Shown one piece after another: positions 1-8,211 of a DNA stretch of 64,000 nucleotides. The first letter of the stretch is position 1. Every line of letters starts with the position of its first letter. Made by a program: the position numbers and the translations under genes. Below the pieces are notes generated by a model that saw only the letters and a list, made by a program, of their open reading frames with translations, was not told the DNA's origin and made no database searches. The stretch is from Chloroflexota bacterium (GTDB lineage Bacteria; Chloroflexota; Dehalococcoidia; Lucifugimonadales; Lucifugimonadaceae), in contig JAQBVG010000002.1 of assembly GCA_027623655.1 (NCBI GenBank), forward strand, positions 1 through 64,000, written 5' to 3'.

Positions 1-63
1 CAGTGTTTACACACCCGGCAGATATATTCAGGCATATTCGCCTTCGGGCTTCCCTCCACTCTC

Positions 64-201
64 ATGCCAAGACGTACCTACCAACCGAAAACTCGCTACC
101 GCGCTCGCGTACACGGCTTTCGTTCAAGAATGAGCAGCAAGGCTGGCCGTGCGGTTCTGGCACGCCGCCGAGGTAAGGGCAGGCTGCGGCTTACCGTTTA
201 G
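64..201 (+). CDS. rpmH: 50S ribosomal protein L34
   Basis: Translated by hand: [45 protein letters not shown], canonical L34; immediately upstream of rnpA. Confidence 0.95.
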   Translation: MPRRTYQPKTRYRARVHGFRSRMSSKAGRAVLARRRGKGRLRLTV

Positions 202-215
202 GCAGGCCGTATCCA

Positions 216-596
216 TTGTCCATCTCGACCAGGCAGCGAATTCGCATGCCGGCGGAATTCCGCCATGTTCTGTCGCGCGGTAAACGCGCGTCTGGCGAAA
301 ACGCGAACGTTGCCGCGGTACCAAATGACCTTGGCTTCCCAAGATTCGGTCTCTCAGTGAGTAAGCGAGTTGGCACGGCGGTCACGCGGAATCTCGTAAA
401 GCGAAGAGTTCGAGGAGCCCTGAGCGAGATGAAAGTCGTCGGTGGCTGGGATGTTGTAGTCACAGCGAAACCGCTGTCATCCTCCGCGACTTTCGCAACA
501 CTCGCTCAGTCGATAGAAGGCTCACTCAGGCGCGTTGGCGTTCAAACAGGTCCCGCAGGTCCCGGTAATTTGGTGGAAGAGAGGGGGGACAGATGA
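216..596 (+). CDS. rnpA: Ribonuclease P protein component
   Basis: ORF 126 aa with RnpA-like FGLSVSKRVGTAVTRNLVKRRVR motif; TTG start; between rpmH and yidD. Confidence 0.93.
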   Translation: MSISTRQRIRMPAEFRHVLSRGKRASGENANVAAVPNDLGFPRFGLSVSKRVGTAVTRNLVKRRVRGALSEMKVVGGWDVVVTAKPLSSSATFATLAQSIEGSLRRVGVQTGPAGPGNLVEERGDR

Positions 597-817
597 TCCG
601 AACCCTTCTTCTGGCACTAATACGTGGCTACAGGGCCGCGATTTCGCCTTACATGCCCGGCCAGTGTCGTTACGACCCAACCTGCTCGGAGTTTGCCGCG
701 GAAGCAATTTCGACTCACGGTTCATTTAAAGGCTCGTGGATTGCGTTACTGAGGATAGGTCGGTGTCATCCCGGCCGCTCGCGGGGTTACGATCCCGTAC
801 CGGAAAAAAAGACCTGA
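593..817 (+). CDS. yidD: Membrane protein insertion efficiency factor YidD
   Basis: YRAAISPYMPGQCRYDPTCSEFAAEAISTHG signature; ATGA overlap with rnpA. Confidence 0.94.
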   Translation: MIRTLLLALIRGYRAAISPYMPGQCRYDPTCSEFAAEAISTHGSFKGSWIALLRIGRCHPGRSRGYDPVPEKKT

Positions 818-919
818 TGTTTAACTTGAAATCCATTCACCGTTTAGTCGCTGATAGCGGCTATTCCCTGATCAACCAACATAGTTCGGAGGCCTAGTAC
901 GCCACCGTCATTTATCACC

Positions 920-2200
920 ATGACCGGCCACCAAAAGGGCGGGTTAGAGAGAACAAGAAGAGTCAACGGAAGCCGAAAACGGCTGTCGGTGCTCGCCCTC
1001 CTGACGTTCGTCATGATCGTGTCCGCAGCCTGTATCGATGACCTGACGCCCGAAGGTGGGTGGTCAAGTCCTGTCGTTGAAAACGACAAATTGTTTGTCG
1101 GAAATCGAGATGGAAATCTCGTCAGGTTCGACCCGGCGACCGGGAACCTCGACCAGAACTGGCGGTACCCCCGTGGAGATGGACTGGGTGCTATTTACAG
1201 TAGCCCGGTGATTGTTGGTGACAAGATCTACGGCGCTGGGTATACCTGCCGTGGCGACAACTGCGATGGCGAAATATTCGCCCTGAACCTGGCGGACGGA
1301 TCGTCGATATGGGGCCAGACCGGTCTCGAGTTGAAAACGAAGTTAGTCGGACCGATCGGTATAGTTGGCTCGACGTTGCTTGTGGGCACTGGCGAACTCG
1401 GAGAAGAAGACGACGGTCCTGAGGGATACCTCTACGGGCTTGACGCGTCGACCGGAGCGTCGTCGATCGTGAAGTGGCGAATCGCCCTCGACGGCAACGC
1501 CTGGAGCGGGGTTGCTATCGACGGGTCAACCGCTTATGTAGGCACTACGGCCGGTACGATCTACGCGGTCGACACGTCTGACGCTGATCGGTTTAGCGCC
1601 GACCCTGATTCACGAATACTGTGGACGTTTGAGGCAGAGGGCGCTGTTGCAGGTCCGATTCTCGCCCGGGATGGCGATATTTTCTTTGGCGACCTGGGCA
1701 GTAATGTCTACAAATTGGACGCTTCGGCCAGGTCAGCATCTCCGACAATCTCACGCCTGAACACCGGGACAGGTGAGTGGAAGTTTGAAGCAGGCGCCTG
1801 GGGTTGGGCGAGGCCCGTGCTGGAGGGTGGGACCGTTTTTGTTTCGGTTCTCGATGGGACGATTTATGCTCTTGACGAGGCGACTGGTACAAAGAAATGG
1901 TCTGCAACGATCGACGGTCAGATTGTTGCGGCTCCAACGTTGTTTGATCGCAAACGAGGTGAAACTCGTGAACGAGCGCTGGCAGTTCCATCTGGCGAAA
2001 AAAACGTGCGGGTCATTTCAGTGATAGACGGCCGAGAGCTTGGCGTATTTGTCACTGACGAACCCGTGAAGTCCACGCCGCTGGTACATGGCGGAAACCT
2101 GTATGTCCACACTCTCAATGGTGATCTCAAATGGTTTTCTGTCGACGACACCAACCAGAGAGGGTGTATCGATTTGAAAGGCGGCGGACGATGCGACTAG
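920..2200 (+). CDS. PQQ-binding-like beta-propeller repeat protein, putative secreted protein or lipoprotein
   Basis: Hydrophobic N-terminal segment ending in Cys (LTFVMIVSAAC) and repeated [ILVY]Y[AG]LD..TG...W blades. Confidence 0.8.
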   Translation: MTGHQKGGLERTRRVNGSRKRLSVLALLTFVMIVSAACIDDLTPEGGWSSPVVENDKLFVGNRDGNLVRFDPATGNLDQNWRYPRGDGLGAIYSSPVIVGDKIYGAGYTCRGDNCDGEIFALNLADGSSIWGQTGLELKTKLVGPIGIVGSTLLVGTGELGEEDDGPEGYLYGLDASTGASSIVKWRIALDGNAWSGVAIDGSTAYVGTTAGTIYAVDTSDADRFSADPDSRILWTFEAEGAVAGPILARDGDIFFGDLGSNVYKLDASARSASPTISRLNTGTGEWKFEAGAWGWARPVLEGGTVFVSVLDGTIYALDEATGTKKWSATIDGQIVAAPTLFDRKRGETRERALAVPSGEKNVRVISVIDGRELGVFVTDEPVKSTPLVHGGNLYVHTLNGDLKWFSVDDTNQRGCIDLKGGGRCD

Positions 2201-2256
2201 CTGCCACCACAGATCGCCAGGAAATGAACACGACTTCGAACGGCTGGGCCATCTAA

Positions 2257-3225
2257 ATGGAAATATTTGGCATTCTCTGGCTCGAAGTAATCATGCGCCC
2301 GATGATCAATAGTCTTGCGCTGCTGTATCACGTTCTGTTCTCTAATTTCGGTCTCAGCATCATCGTTTTTACTGTCTTCATCCGAATCGTGATGATCCCG
2401 TTGACAGTGCGGCAAACCCGGCAAATGAAGAAGATGCAGGGTATTCAGCCGAAAATGAAGGCGATTCAGGAGAAATACAAGGGGAAGAAGGGCGACGCCC
2501 GCCGTCAGATGTCGTCCGAAACGATGGCTCTGTACAAGGAGGCCGGGGTAAGCCCGATAGGATGTCTCGGCCCAATGATCATCCAGATGCCAATCTGGAT
2601 CGGTTTTTATCGTGCAATTCTTCGCACAATGCCTTCGACACCGGAGGGGATGGCAAACCTGTCGGGACTGTTCTACGCATGGAACCCCGCGATCACATCA
2701 GTCCCATTCGACAGCCAGTTCCTGGGAATTTCGCTCGTGGACCTGGTATCAGCCGTAGCACTGCCGTGGAACTACGCGCTGCCGGTGCTGGTTGGAGCGT
2801 CGATGTTCCTGCAGCAGAAAATGACCATGAATCCGACATCGGATCCACGGCAACGCCAGACCAACCAGATGATGCTGTGGATGATGCCAATCATGTTCGG
2901 CGCATTCACCTGGCAATTCCCGGCTGGCCTGGCCATATACATACTGTTCTCAAACATTGTCGGCGTGATAATTCAATACTACGTCGGCGGAAAACAACCA
3001 GTAGAACTGTTCGGACGATCGTTCCTGGGTACCGAACAAAGCAGGGCCGAACGTGCTGCACAAATTGCGGCCGAAGCCCGCGGTGCCTCTAAGAAAATTG
3101 CGTCGAGTCCCGAGGAGTCAGATGACGATGACCAGAGTGCGGAAGTTCAGCGGAAAGACAGTCGACGAAGCGACCGAAATCGCCCTCAAAGATCTGGGCG
3201 TAGAACTCGAAGACGTCGACGTTAG
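2257..3225 (+). CDS. yidC: YidC/Oxa1 family membrane protein insertase
   Basis: GLSIIVFTVFIRIVMIPLTVRQTRQMKKMQ...QPKMKAIQEKYKG...YKEAGVSPIGCLGPMIIQMPIWIGFYRAI; very basic C-terminal tail. Confidence 0.95.
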   Translation: MEIFGILWLEVIMRPMINSLALLYHVLFSNFGLSIIVFTVFIRIVMIPLTVRQTRQMKKMQGIQPKMKAIQEKYKGKKGDARRQMSSETMALYKEAGVSPIGCLGPMIIQMPIWIGFYRAILRTMPSTPEGMANLSGLFYAWNPAITSVPFDSQFLGISLVDLVSAVALPWNYALPVLVGASMFLQQKMTMNPTSDPRQRQTNQMMLWMMPIMFGAFTWQFPAGLAIYILFSNIVGVIIQYYVGGKQPVELFGRSFLGTEQSRAERAAQIAAEARGASKKIASSPEESDDDDQSAEVQRKDSRRSDRNRPQRSGRRTRRRRR

Positions 3226-4126
3226 GGTAGTCAACCCTGGACGTTCAGGAATCCTGGGTTTCGGTGGCGAACCCGCCGTAATTGAAGTGGCATTGATCGC
3301 CGACGGCGATTCGGCTTTTTCGGATGATGAATTCGACGATTCCATTGAAGACCCACGAGCGAACGACGATTACGACGCGACTGCAGAACCCGAGTCGACG
3401 GACCCGGAGCGGTCACGCGAGGTCAGCGATGGCGGCATGCGAAGTCGTGATCGAGGCCGGGGGCGCGGTCGCGGGCGCGGCGGTAGAGGCCGCGAGCGTG
3501 ACAGCCGAAATCAAATTGACCAACCGCGGGCGGGTAGTGAAGCTACCGGTGCTGGTGATCGGTCAGATGACGACGATATGGAAGACCAGCCACAGCAGCG
3601 CGAGCGTTCCAACCAGGGTTTACGGACTCGACCAAATGGCGATACGAAGCCACGAGCGCCACGAGAGAGGGATGAGGAAGCCGAAGAGTTGGTGTCCCAA
3701 CTCCTGGACTATTTCCTTGGGGCGATGGGAGTTGTGGCCGACACCTATATTCGTGACAGCGATGAAGAGGATTCGATGGTCTTCGAGATCGAAGGGCAGG
3801 ATGCCGGTCTGCTGATCGGGCGACGAGGCGAAACGCTTCAGTCGCTCCAGTTCCTCGTTCGCATGGTCACAAGCCGCCAACTCGGTCGAAAAGCCTATGT
3901 GGTCATCGATATTGAAGACTATCGAGAGCGACGCGTGCAGATGCTACGGCGACTGGCACGTAGAACAGCCGGGAGAGTGGTTTCGAGCGGTCGTGAAGAT
4001 AGCCTCGAGCCGATGTCGCCGGCAGAACGTCGCATCGTTCACATGTCGCTGGCAGGCCACCCCGATGTTCGGACAGAGTCGGAAGGCGAAGGCAGCCAGC
4101 GACGGGTGGTCATATTCCCGAAGTAG
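3122..4126 (+). CDS. jag: Jag/KhpB-like KH-R3H RNA-binding protein
   Basis: FSGKTVDEATEIALKDLG Jag-N domain, GLLIGRRGETLQSLQFLV KH motif, C-terminal R3H-like region; overlaps the yidC 3' end by about 104 nt. Confidence 0.9.
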   Translation: MTMTRVRKFSGKTVDEATEIALKDLGVELEDVDVRVVNPGRSGILGFGGEPAVIEVALIADGDSAFSDDEFDDSIEDPRANDDYDATAEPESTDPERSREVSDGGMRSRDRGRGRGRGRGGRGRERDSRNQIDQPRAGSEATGAGDRSDDDDMEDQPQQRERSNQGLRTRPNGDTKPRAPRERDEEAEELVSQLLDYFLGAMGVVADTYIRDSDEEDSMVFEIEGQDAGLLIGRRGETLQSLQFLVRMVTSRQLGRKAYVVIDIEDYRERRVQMLRRLARRTAGRVVSSGREDSLEPMSPAERRIVHMSLAGHPDVRTESEGEGSQRRVVIFPK

Positions 4127-4279
4127 CGGACCTTGCCGCTGGTGCGTGCGCCAGAGGGATACTTCTCTTATAAAGCCGCCTTTGCAACTGGAAACTGCGC
4201 GGTTAGATTAGAGACATGAGGAGCGCTTTTTGACTCAATCTGTGCCTGTTGGGGCCCGTCGTCTCTGCGTCTCATCCCC

Positions 4280-5179
4280 GTGCAATTGCGGGCAAACAGC
4301 GAATCCGGTCCACAACCAGTGACTAATCAGTCGCCAGCACCATCGTTCGTCGCGATTGGTCATCTGACGTTCGATGTAAACGTCGTGGACAACGGTCAAC
4401 CGAGCCATCACACACCCGGCGGGGCCGCGGCTTTCGCTGCTCTGACTGCCGTGAAGCACGGGATGTCAGCCGGAATCGTGACGGCCGTGGATGAAGACTA
4501 TCCGGTTCGCGAAGTGCTGGCCGGCGTGGAGGTCCTGGCGTCGGAAAGTGAACACACTTCAACGTTTGCAAACTACTACGATGCGGGAAACCGGTCACAA
4601 GTACTTCTCGCCTCTGGCAGTAAGATTTCACGGAGGTCCGTACCGCTTGAATGGATTAGCCCGGATATTCTCTTCGCCGGTCCGCTTCTTCACGAACTCC
4701 CCACTGACTGCGTGAACTGGTTTGAAGCCCGTCTATCCTGCCTCGTACCTTCGGGTTGGCTGCGGCGATGGGGTCCCGATGGTGTAATAACCCACGGCAA
4801 CCGCCTTCCCCTTCCGGCCGGTAAGAAATGGAACATCGTGGTCGTTTCTGAGGCTGAAATTCGGGATCTGCCCGAGAAGCAGCTCTTTGGCCTGAGCGAG
4901 ATCGTTTGCGTGACACGGGGCGAAAAAGGAGCGCAACTCTGGCAAGACGGTATTTTGCTTGAAGTGCCGGCACTCCCGGCGACGCCGGTGGATGTCACCG
5001 GAGCCGGAGATATCTGGGCTGCAGCTTTCGTTATCGCACTGAGCGAACAGGTCGACCACTCGAATCTTCTTGAGGCCGGGCGCTACGCCTCCGCGGCAAG
5101 TGCAATCTCAATTGAATCGGAAGGGTTGATCGGCTGCCCATCGAGGGAACAGGTAGTCGAGCGTCTCAGGCGCTCCTAG
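4280..5179 (+). CDS. PfkB-family carbohydrate kinase
   Basis: GHLTFDVN...PGGAAAFAA N-terminus and DVTGAGDIWAAAF C-terminal PfkB signature. Confidence 0.8.
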   Translation: MQLRANSESGPQPVTNQSPAPSFVAIGHLTFDVNVVDNGQPSHHTPGGAAAFAALTAVKHGMSAGIVTAVDEDYPVREVLAGVEVLASESEHTSTFANYYDAGNRSQVLLASGSKISRRSVPLEWISPDILFAGPLLHELPTDCVNWFEARLSCLVPSGWLRRWGPDGVITHGNRLPLPAGKKWNIVVVSEAEIRDLPEKQLFGLSEIVCVTRGEKGAQLWQDGILLEVPALPATPVDVTGAGDIWAAAFVIALSEQVDHSNLLEAGRYASAASAISIESEGLIGCPSREQVVERLRRS

Positions 5180-5661
5180 GCAGATTTCAGGGCTTCGAGT
5201 GCCGCACCTTTATCGAGCAGTCCACCAGACTGCCGCCACAGGACTTCACCGTTGCGTCCGATGACAACGAATGTCGGAGTCAAGTAGGCTCGGTAGTCGC
5301 GAACGAGTTGTCCGGCAATTGCGTCCTGGACGTTCAGTTTGAGAATTTCGACATCGTCCGGTAGTTCACCCTCCAGCCTCTTGACGATGGGTTGTGAAGC
5401 AAGGCACGCGGCGCAGGAATTCGAGAAGAATTCCACGAAGACCGGCTTGCCTGAAGCGATCACGCTCTGTGCTTCCGATTCGCTGCCGACGTTGCTGTCA
5501 CCCGGCTGTAGCGCGAGTACCGCTACGAGTCCGATGATTCCAACCGATGTGTATAGAAGAATGCGTTTCCGCCAGGCTCGGACCGGCAAGAGTGCAAACA
5601 TTGCGATCATGAACCCGGGGATGGCGATGACGGCCGAATACTGGTTTACGAATTCAAACAA
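5176..5661 (-). CDS. Membrane-anchored thioredoxin-fold protein (CAAC active site)
   Basis: N-terminal TM segments then FVEFFSNSCAACLASQPIVKRLE...LTPTFVVIGRNGEVLWRQSG. Confidence 0.8.
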   Translation of the reverse strand: MFEFVNQYSAVIAIPGFMIAMFALLPVRAWRKRILLYTSVGIIGLVAVLALQPGDSNVGSESEAQSVIASGKPVFVEFFSNSCAACLASQPIVKRLEGELPDDVEILKLNVQDAIAGQLVRDYRAYLTPTFVVIGRNGEVLWRQSGGLLDKGAALEALKSA

Positions 5662-5780
5662 CTGTGATCCTCTTGCAGCTCAGGTGCGGGTCAGTTCTTT
5701 TCTGTGGCGAGCACGTCAGGTTAGATTCGGCGAATGCAAACAAGGCGCGAGAAAAGGCCTGCCCACGGGTGGATGGGCCA

Positions 5781-5820
5781 CCAGACAGGACCGAAATTCC
5801 CGGCCGGTGTTACCTGGCGT
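5781..5820. repeat. Copy 1 of a ~40-nt intergenic near-repeat
   Basis: ccagacaggaccgaaattcccggccggtgttacctggcgt; 33/40 identical to 7114-7153 by hand alignment, no gaps. Confidence 0.6.
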
Positions 5821-5893
5821 CACGAGCCCAGATTTCGATCAATTATGAAGTCCTCGGCACTGGTCGACCAAGCAAATAATTTGTTCAGAAACC

Positions 5894-6571
5894 TCAAACG
5901 GCCGACGGAATACTCGCAAACAGGCTCAACGCGAACCATCCCGGAAGGTCTCTGACGAGCTCTCGAGGTCCATCCATGGTCACCGAACCGCGCCGTATTG
6001 CAGCAACAAAATCGTCTCGTCCGAGCCAGATTTGATGGAGCGTCAGCGTGTCAGCCTCGATGCGGATATCCACCTCAAGCTCTGGATCCTGGTAGCAAAC
6101 CGACGGATGAGGTCTTTCAAACACAAGCCAATAGCGTTGTTCGTGCGATCCCCGAAGTTCGAACCGGGCAACCACTCGGCGGTCAGGCAATAGCTCAACG
6201 TTTATCCGCCTGTGCATGTCCCAGAACAGCAAATCAGGATTCAGGTCTCGCGGCCCGACATCATGATTCACCCATCGGTGGCCCCAATCCCCTAATCCCT
6301 TGACCACGTCGAACAACTCCGATCCGGCTTCAGTAAGGCGATACCTGGGCACTCCGGCAGTTCGATCGATGGACCGTCGGAGCAGTCCGGAGTCTTCCAG
6401 CGATCTCAAGCGTCGTTGTAACATCGAACGCGATATCCGGGGCAGTCCGCGTTCGAGTTCGTTAAATCGGTCGCTGCCCATTAGAAGTTCGCGGAGTATG
6501 AGCGGAGTCCATCTCTGGGCGAAGACTTCCGCGGCTTTTGCGATTGGGCAGAACTGTCCGTAATCTCTCAT
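5894..6571 (-). CDS. HxlR-family winged-helix transcriptional regulator with C-terminal SCP2-like domain
   Basis: MRDYGQFCPIAKAAEVFAQRWTPLILRELLMGSDRFNELERGLPRISRSMLQRRLRSLEDSGLL HxlR wHTH; internal ATG at 6571 preferred over ORF start 6631. Confidence 0.88.
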   Translation of the reverse strand: MRDYGQFCPIAKAAEVFAQRWTPLILRELLMGSDRFNELERGLPRISRSMLQRRLRSLEDSGLLRRSIDRTAGVPRYRLTEAGSELFDVVKGLGDWGHRWVNHDVGPRDLNPDLLFWDMHRRINVELLPDRRVVARFELRGSHEQRYWLVFERPHPSVCYQDPELEVDIRIEADTLTLHQIWLGRDDFVAAIRRGSVTMDGPRELVRDLPGWFALSLFASIPSAV

Positions 6572-6602
6572 CGCCACAACCCTATGCCCGTTAGTTTTAG
6601 CA

Positions 6603-6627
6603 GTCCAGTCCCAAAATAGAACTGGAC
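6603..6627. promoter_or_regulatory. Candidate operator: 7-bp perfect inverted repeat GTCCAGT-N11-ACTGGAC
   Basis: Read directly in the divergent intergenic region between the HxlR gene and the DUF4242-like gene. Confidence 0.5.
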
Positions 6628-6748
6628 ACATGTGGGCATGCTCTTAGACTTGGCATCGACGAGGAACAACGAACTCGTGAAGAACTCGTGGTGTTTCGTC
6701 GGGCTGGCAGAGTCGGGCCGCTACGATCCAAATACAAAGGAGAGGACG

Positions 6749-7000
6749 ATGCCCCTATTTATGGACGTTCATAAAAACGTCGAAGGACTCACAGAACAGG
6801 CGGTCGCGGGGGCGCACGCGAAAGACCTCGAGGTCCAGGCGGAGTATGGAGCGAAGTTTTTAAACTACTGGTACAACGCGGAAGATGGAACGGTCTTCTG
6901 TTTGTCGGAGGCTCCGAACTCTGAGGCTGCCCTGGCAGTTCACACCAATGGTCACGGTTTGGTCGCCGACGAAATAGTTCAGGTTACCGAGGGCCACTAG
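6749..7000 (+). CDS. DUF4242 / SCO4226-like small nickel-binding-type protein
   Basis: MPLFMDVHKNVEGLTEQAVAGAHAKDLEVQAEYGAKFLNYWYNAEDGTVFCLSEAPNSEAALAVHTNGHGLVADEIVQV; AAAGGAGAGG Shine-Dalgarno before the ATG. Confidence 0.75.
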   Translation: MPLFMDVHKNVEGLTEQAVAGAHAKDLEVQAEYGAKFLNYWYNAEDGTVFCLSEAPNSEAALAVHTNGHGLVADEIVQVTEGH

Positions 7001-7113
7001 GACTGTCGCCGGGTGGTTTGCTTCCAACGAGAGCAACTCGGTGCTGGAGCAAATCACCCAATCTCTACCGGCGCCAGTCGGTTGATCGATCAGATCAGGC
7101 GCGGACGTAGTCG

Positions 7114-7153
7114 CCATACAGGCCCGGAATTCCTGGCCGAGGTTACCTGCCGT
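7114..7153. repeat. Copy 2 of a ~40-nt intergenic near-repeat, containing near-palindrome GGCCcGGAATTCCtGGCC
   Basis: ccatacaggcccggaattcctggccgaggttacctgccgt; 33/40 identical to 5781-5820. Confidence 0.6.
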
Positions 7154-8142
7154 TTTGAGTCTGACTCTCGATCGACTGGAGGATGCCTCGCATATGGCCA
7201 ACACAGAAGGCCATGTACTCGCGCCCTTGCGGACTGTCGGTCGAGATGCGGTTCAGATGGTCATAGTCGATCACCCCGTCGTAGCCGACGTCGTTCAACG
7301 CCTTCGCCACGTCGTACATGTTGAGGTCACCTTCGTCCGGCATAACCTCTTCGTATTCGCCGTTCTCGGGAATCGTGCCTTTCACATTTCGAAAGTGAAC
7401 GTGAACAATCTTCTTCCCGAAGCGCTTGATACCTTCGAAAATGTCCTCGCCCGATTCGTAGCGAGTTCCGACGCAGAACGTCATTCCATTGTTTGCTGAG
7501 GGGATTTCGTCAAAGCCGATCGAACGCATCGAAGTTGTACAGGACCTGCGGCACGCCGTTGATCTTCGGGACCGGCAGGTCGTTTCCGTGCATGCCGATT
7601 TTCATGTTGTACTGGTCGGCGATCGGCATCACGTTTCGATAAATGTTGAGTGTGCCCTCCCAGATTTATTCGGCCGTGGGTGCGTCGTCGCGCAACGGCA
7701 TGTTGGCAAGCTGTCTTACGGTCATGCGATGATGCTGGTAGCCACCACGTCCTGTCACCCAGCTGTGGAATTCATCACGAAAGGGACGCAGGGTTGCCGC
7801 CTGAAAGCACTGGATGCCGAACATCGGAAGCCCGGCTTCACCGCAGAGCTCAGCGTTGACCTGTAGGTTTTCGATTTCTCTGTCGCCATCGGGAAGACCA
7901 AGGAAGGCATTCACGTAGTCGGGTCCCGACGTGTTGGCGCGTTCTATCTTCAGTCCCGCGTCATCAAGTTTTTCGATAACCGTCGCGAGACCCTCACGGC
8001 TGGCTCGCCCACCAGCCTCGCTGTAACCCGGCACCATGTCGAGAACGACGTCGACGTAGTCGACTCCGATCTGCTTAATGAACTTGAGATCTTCGGGACG
8101 GTCGATCCAGTCAGCGCTTATGCGGGTACCGATCCTGATCAT
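7143..8142 (-). pseudogene. Disrupted mannonate dehydratase / sugar isomerase-like TIM-barrel gene
   Basis: ORF 7666..8142 (MIRIGTRISADWI...) stops at TAA 7666-7668; the same frame continues IWEGTLNIYRNVMPIADQYNMKIGMHGNDLPVPKINGVPQVLYNFDAF; a frameshift at ~7515-7545 then leads into ORF 7143..7529 (FDEIPSANNGMTFCVGTRYESGEDIFEGIKRFGKKIVHVHFRNVKG). Confidence 0.75.
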
Positions 8143-8211
8143 GAATTCGCCTCCTAAGTGCGGGCCTGTTTCCTGGCGCGGCTGTGACTGTTCGTCGACC
8201 TGAAACCCGGC

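Noticed and set aside
5-13. gtttacaca near the left edge as a DnaA box beside rpmH
   Set aside because: Too many mismatches to TTATCCACA and no cluster of boxes; dnaA is not visible.
5176-5179. Shared CTAG stop codons between pfkB-like and thioredoxin genes, and similar overlap at 22603-22606
   Set aside because: Compact convergent gene ends are common in bacteria; no further signal of interest.
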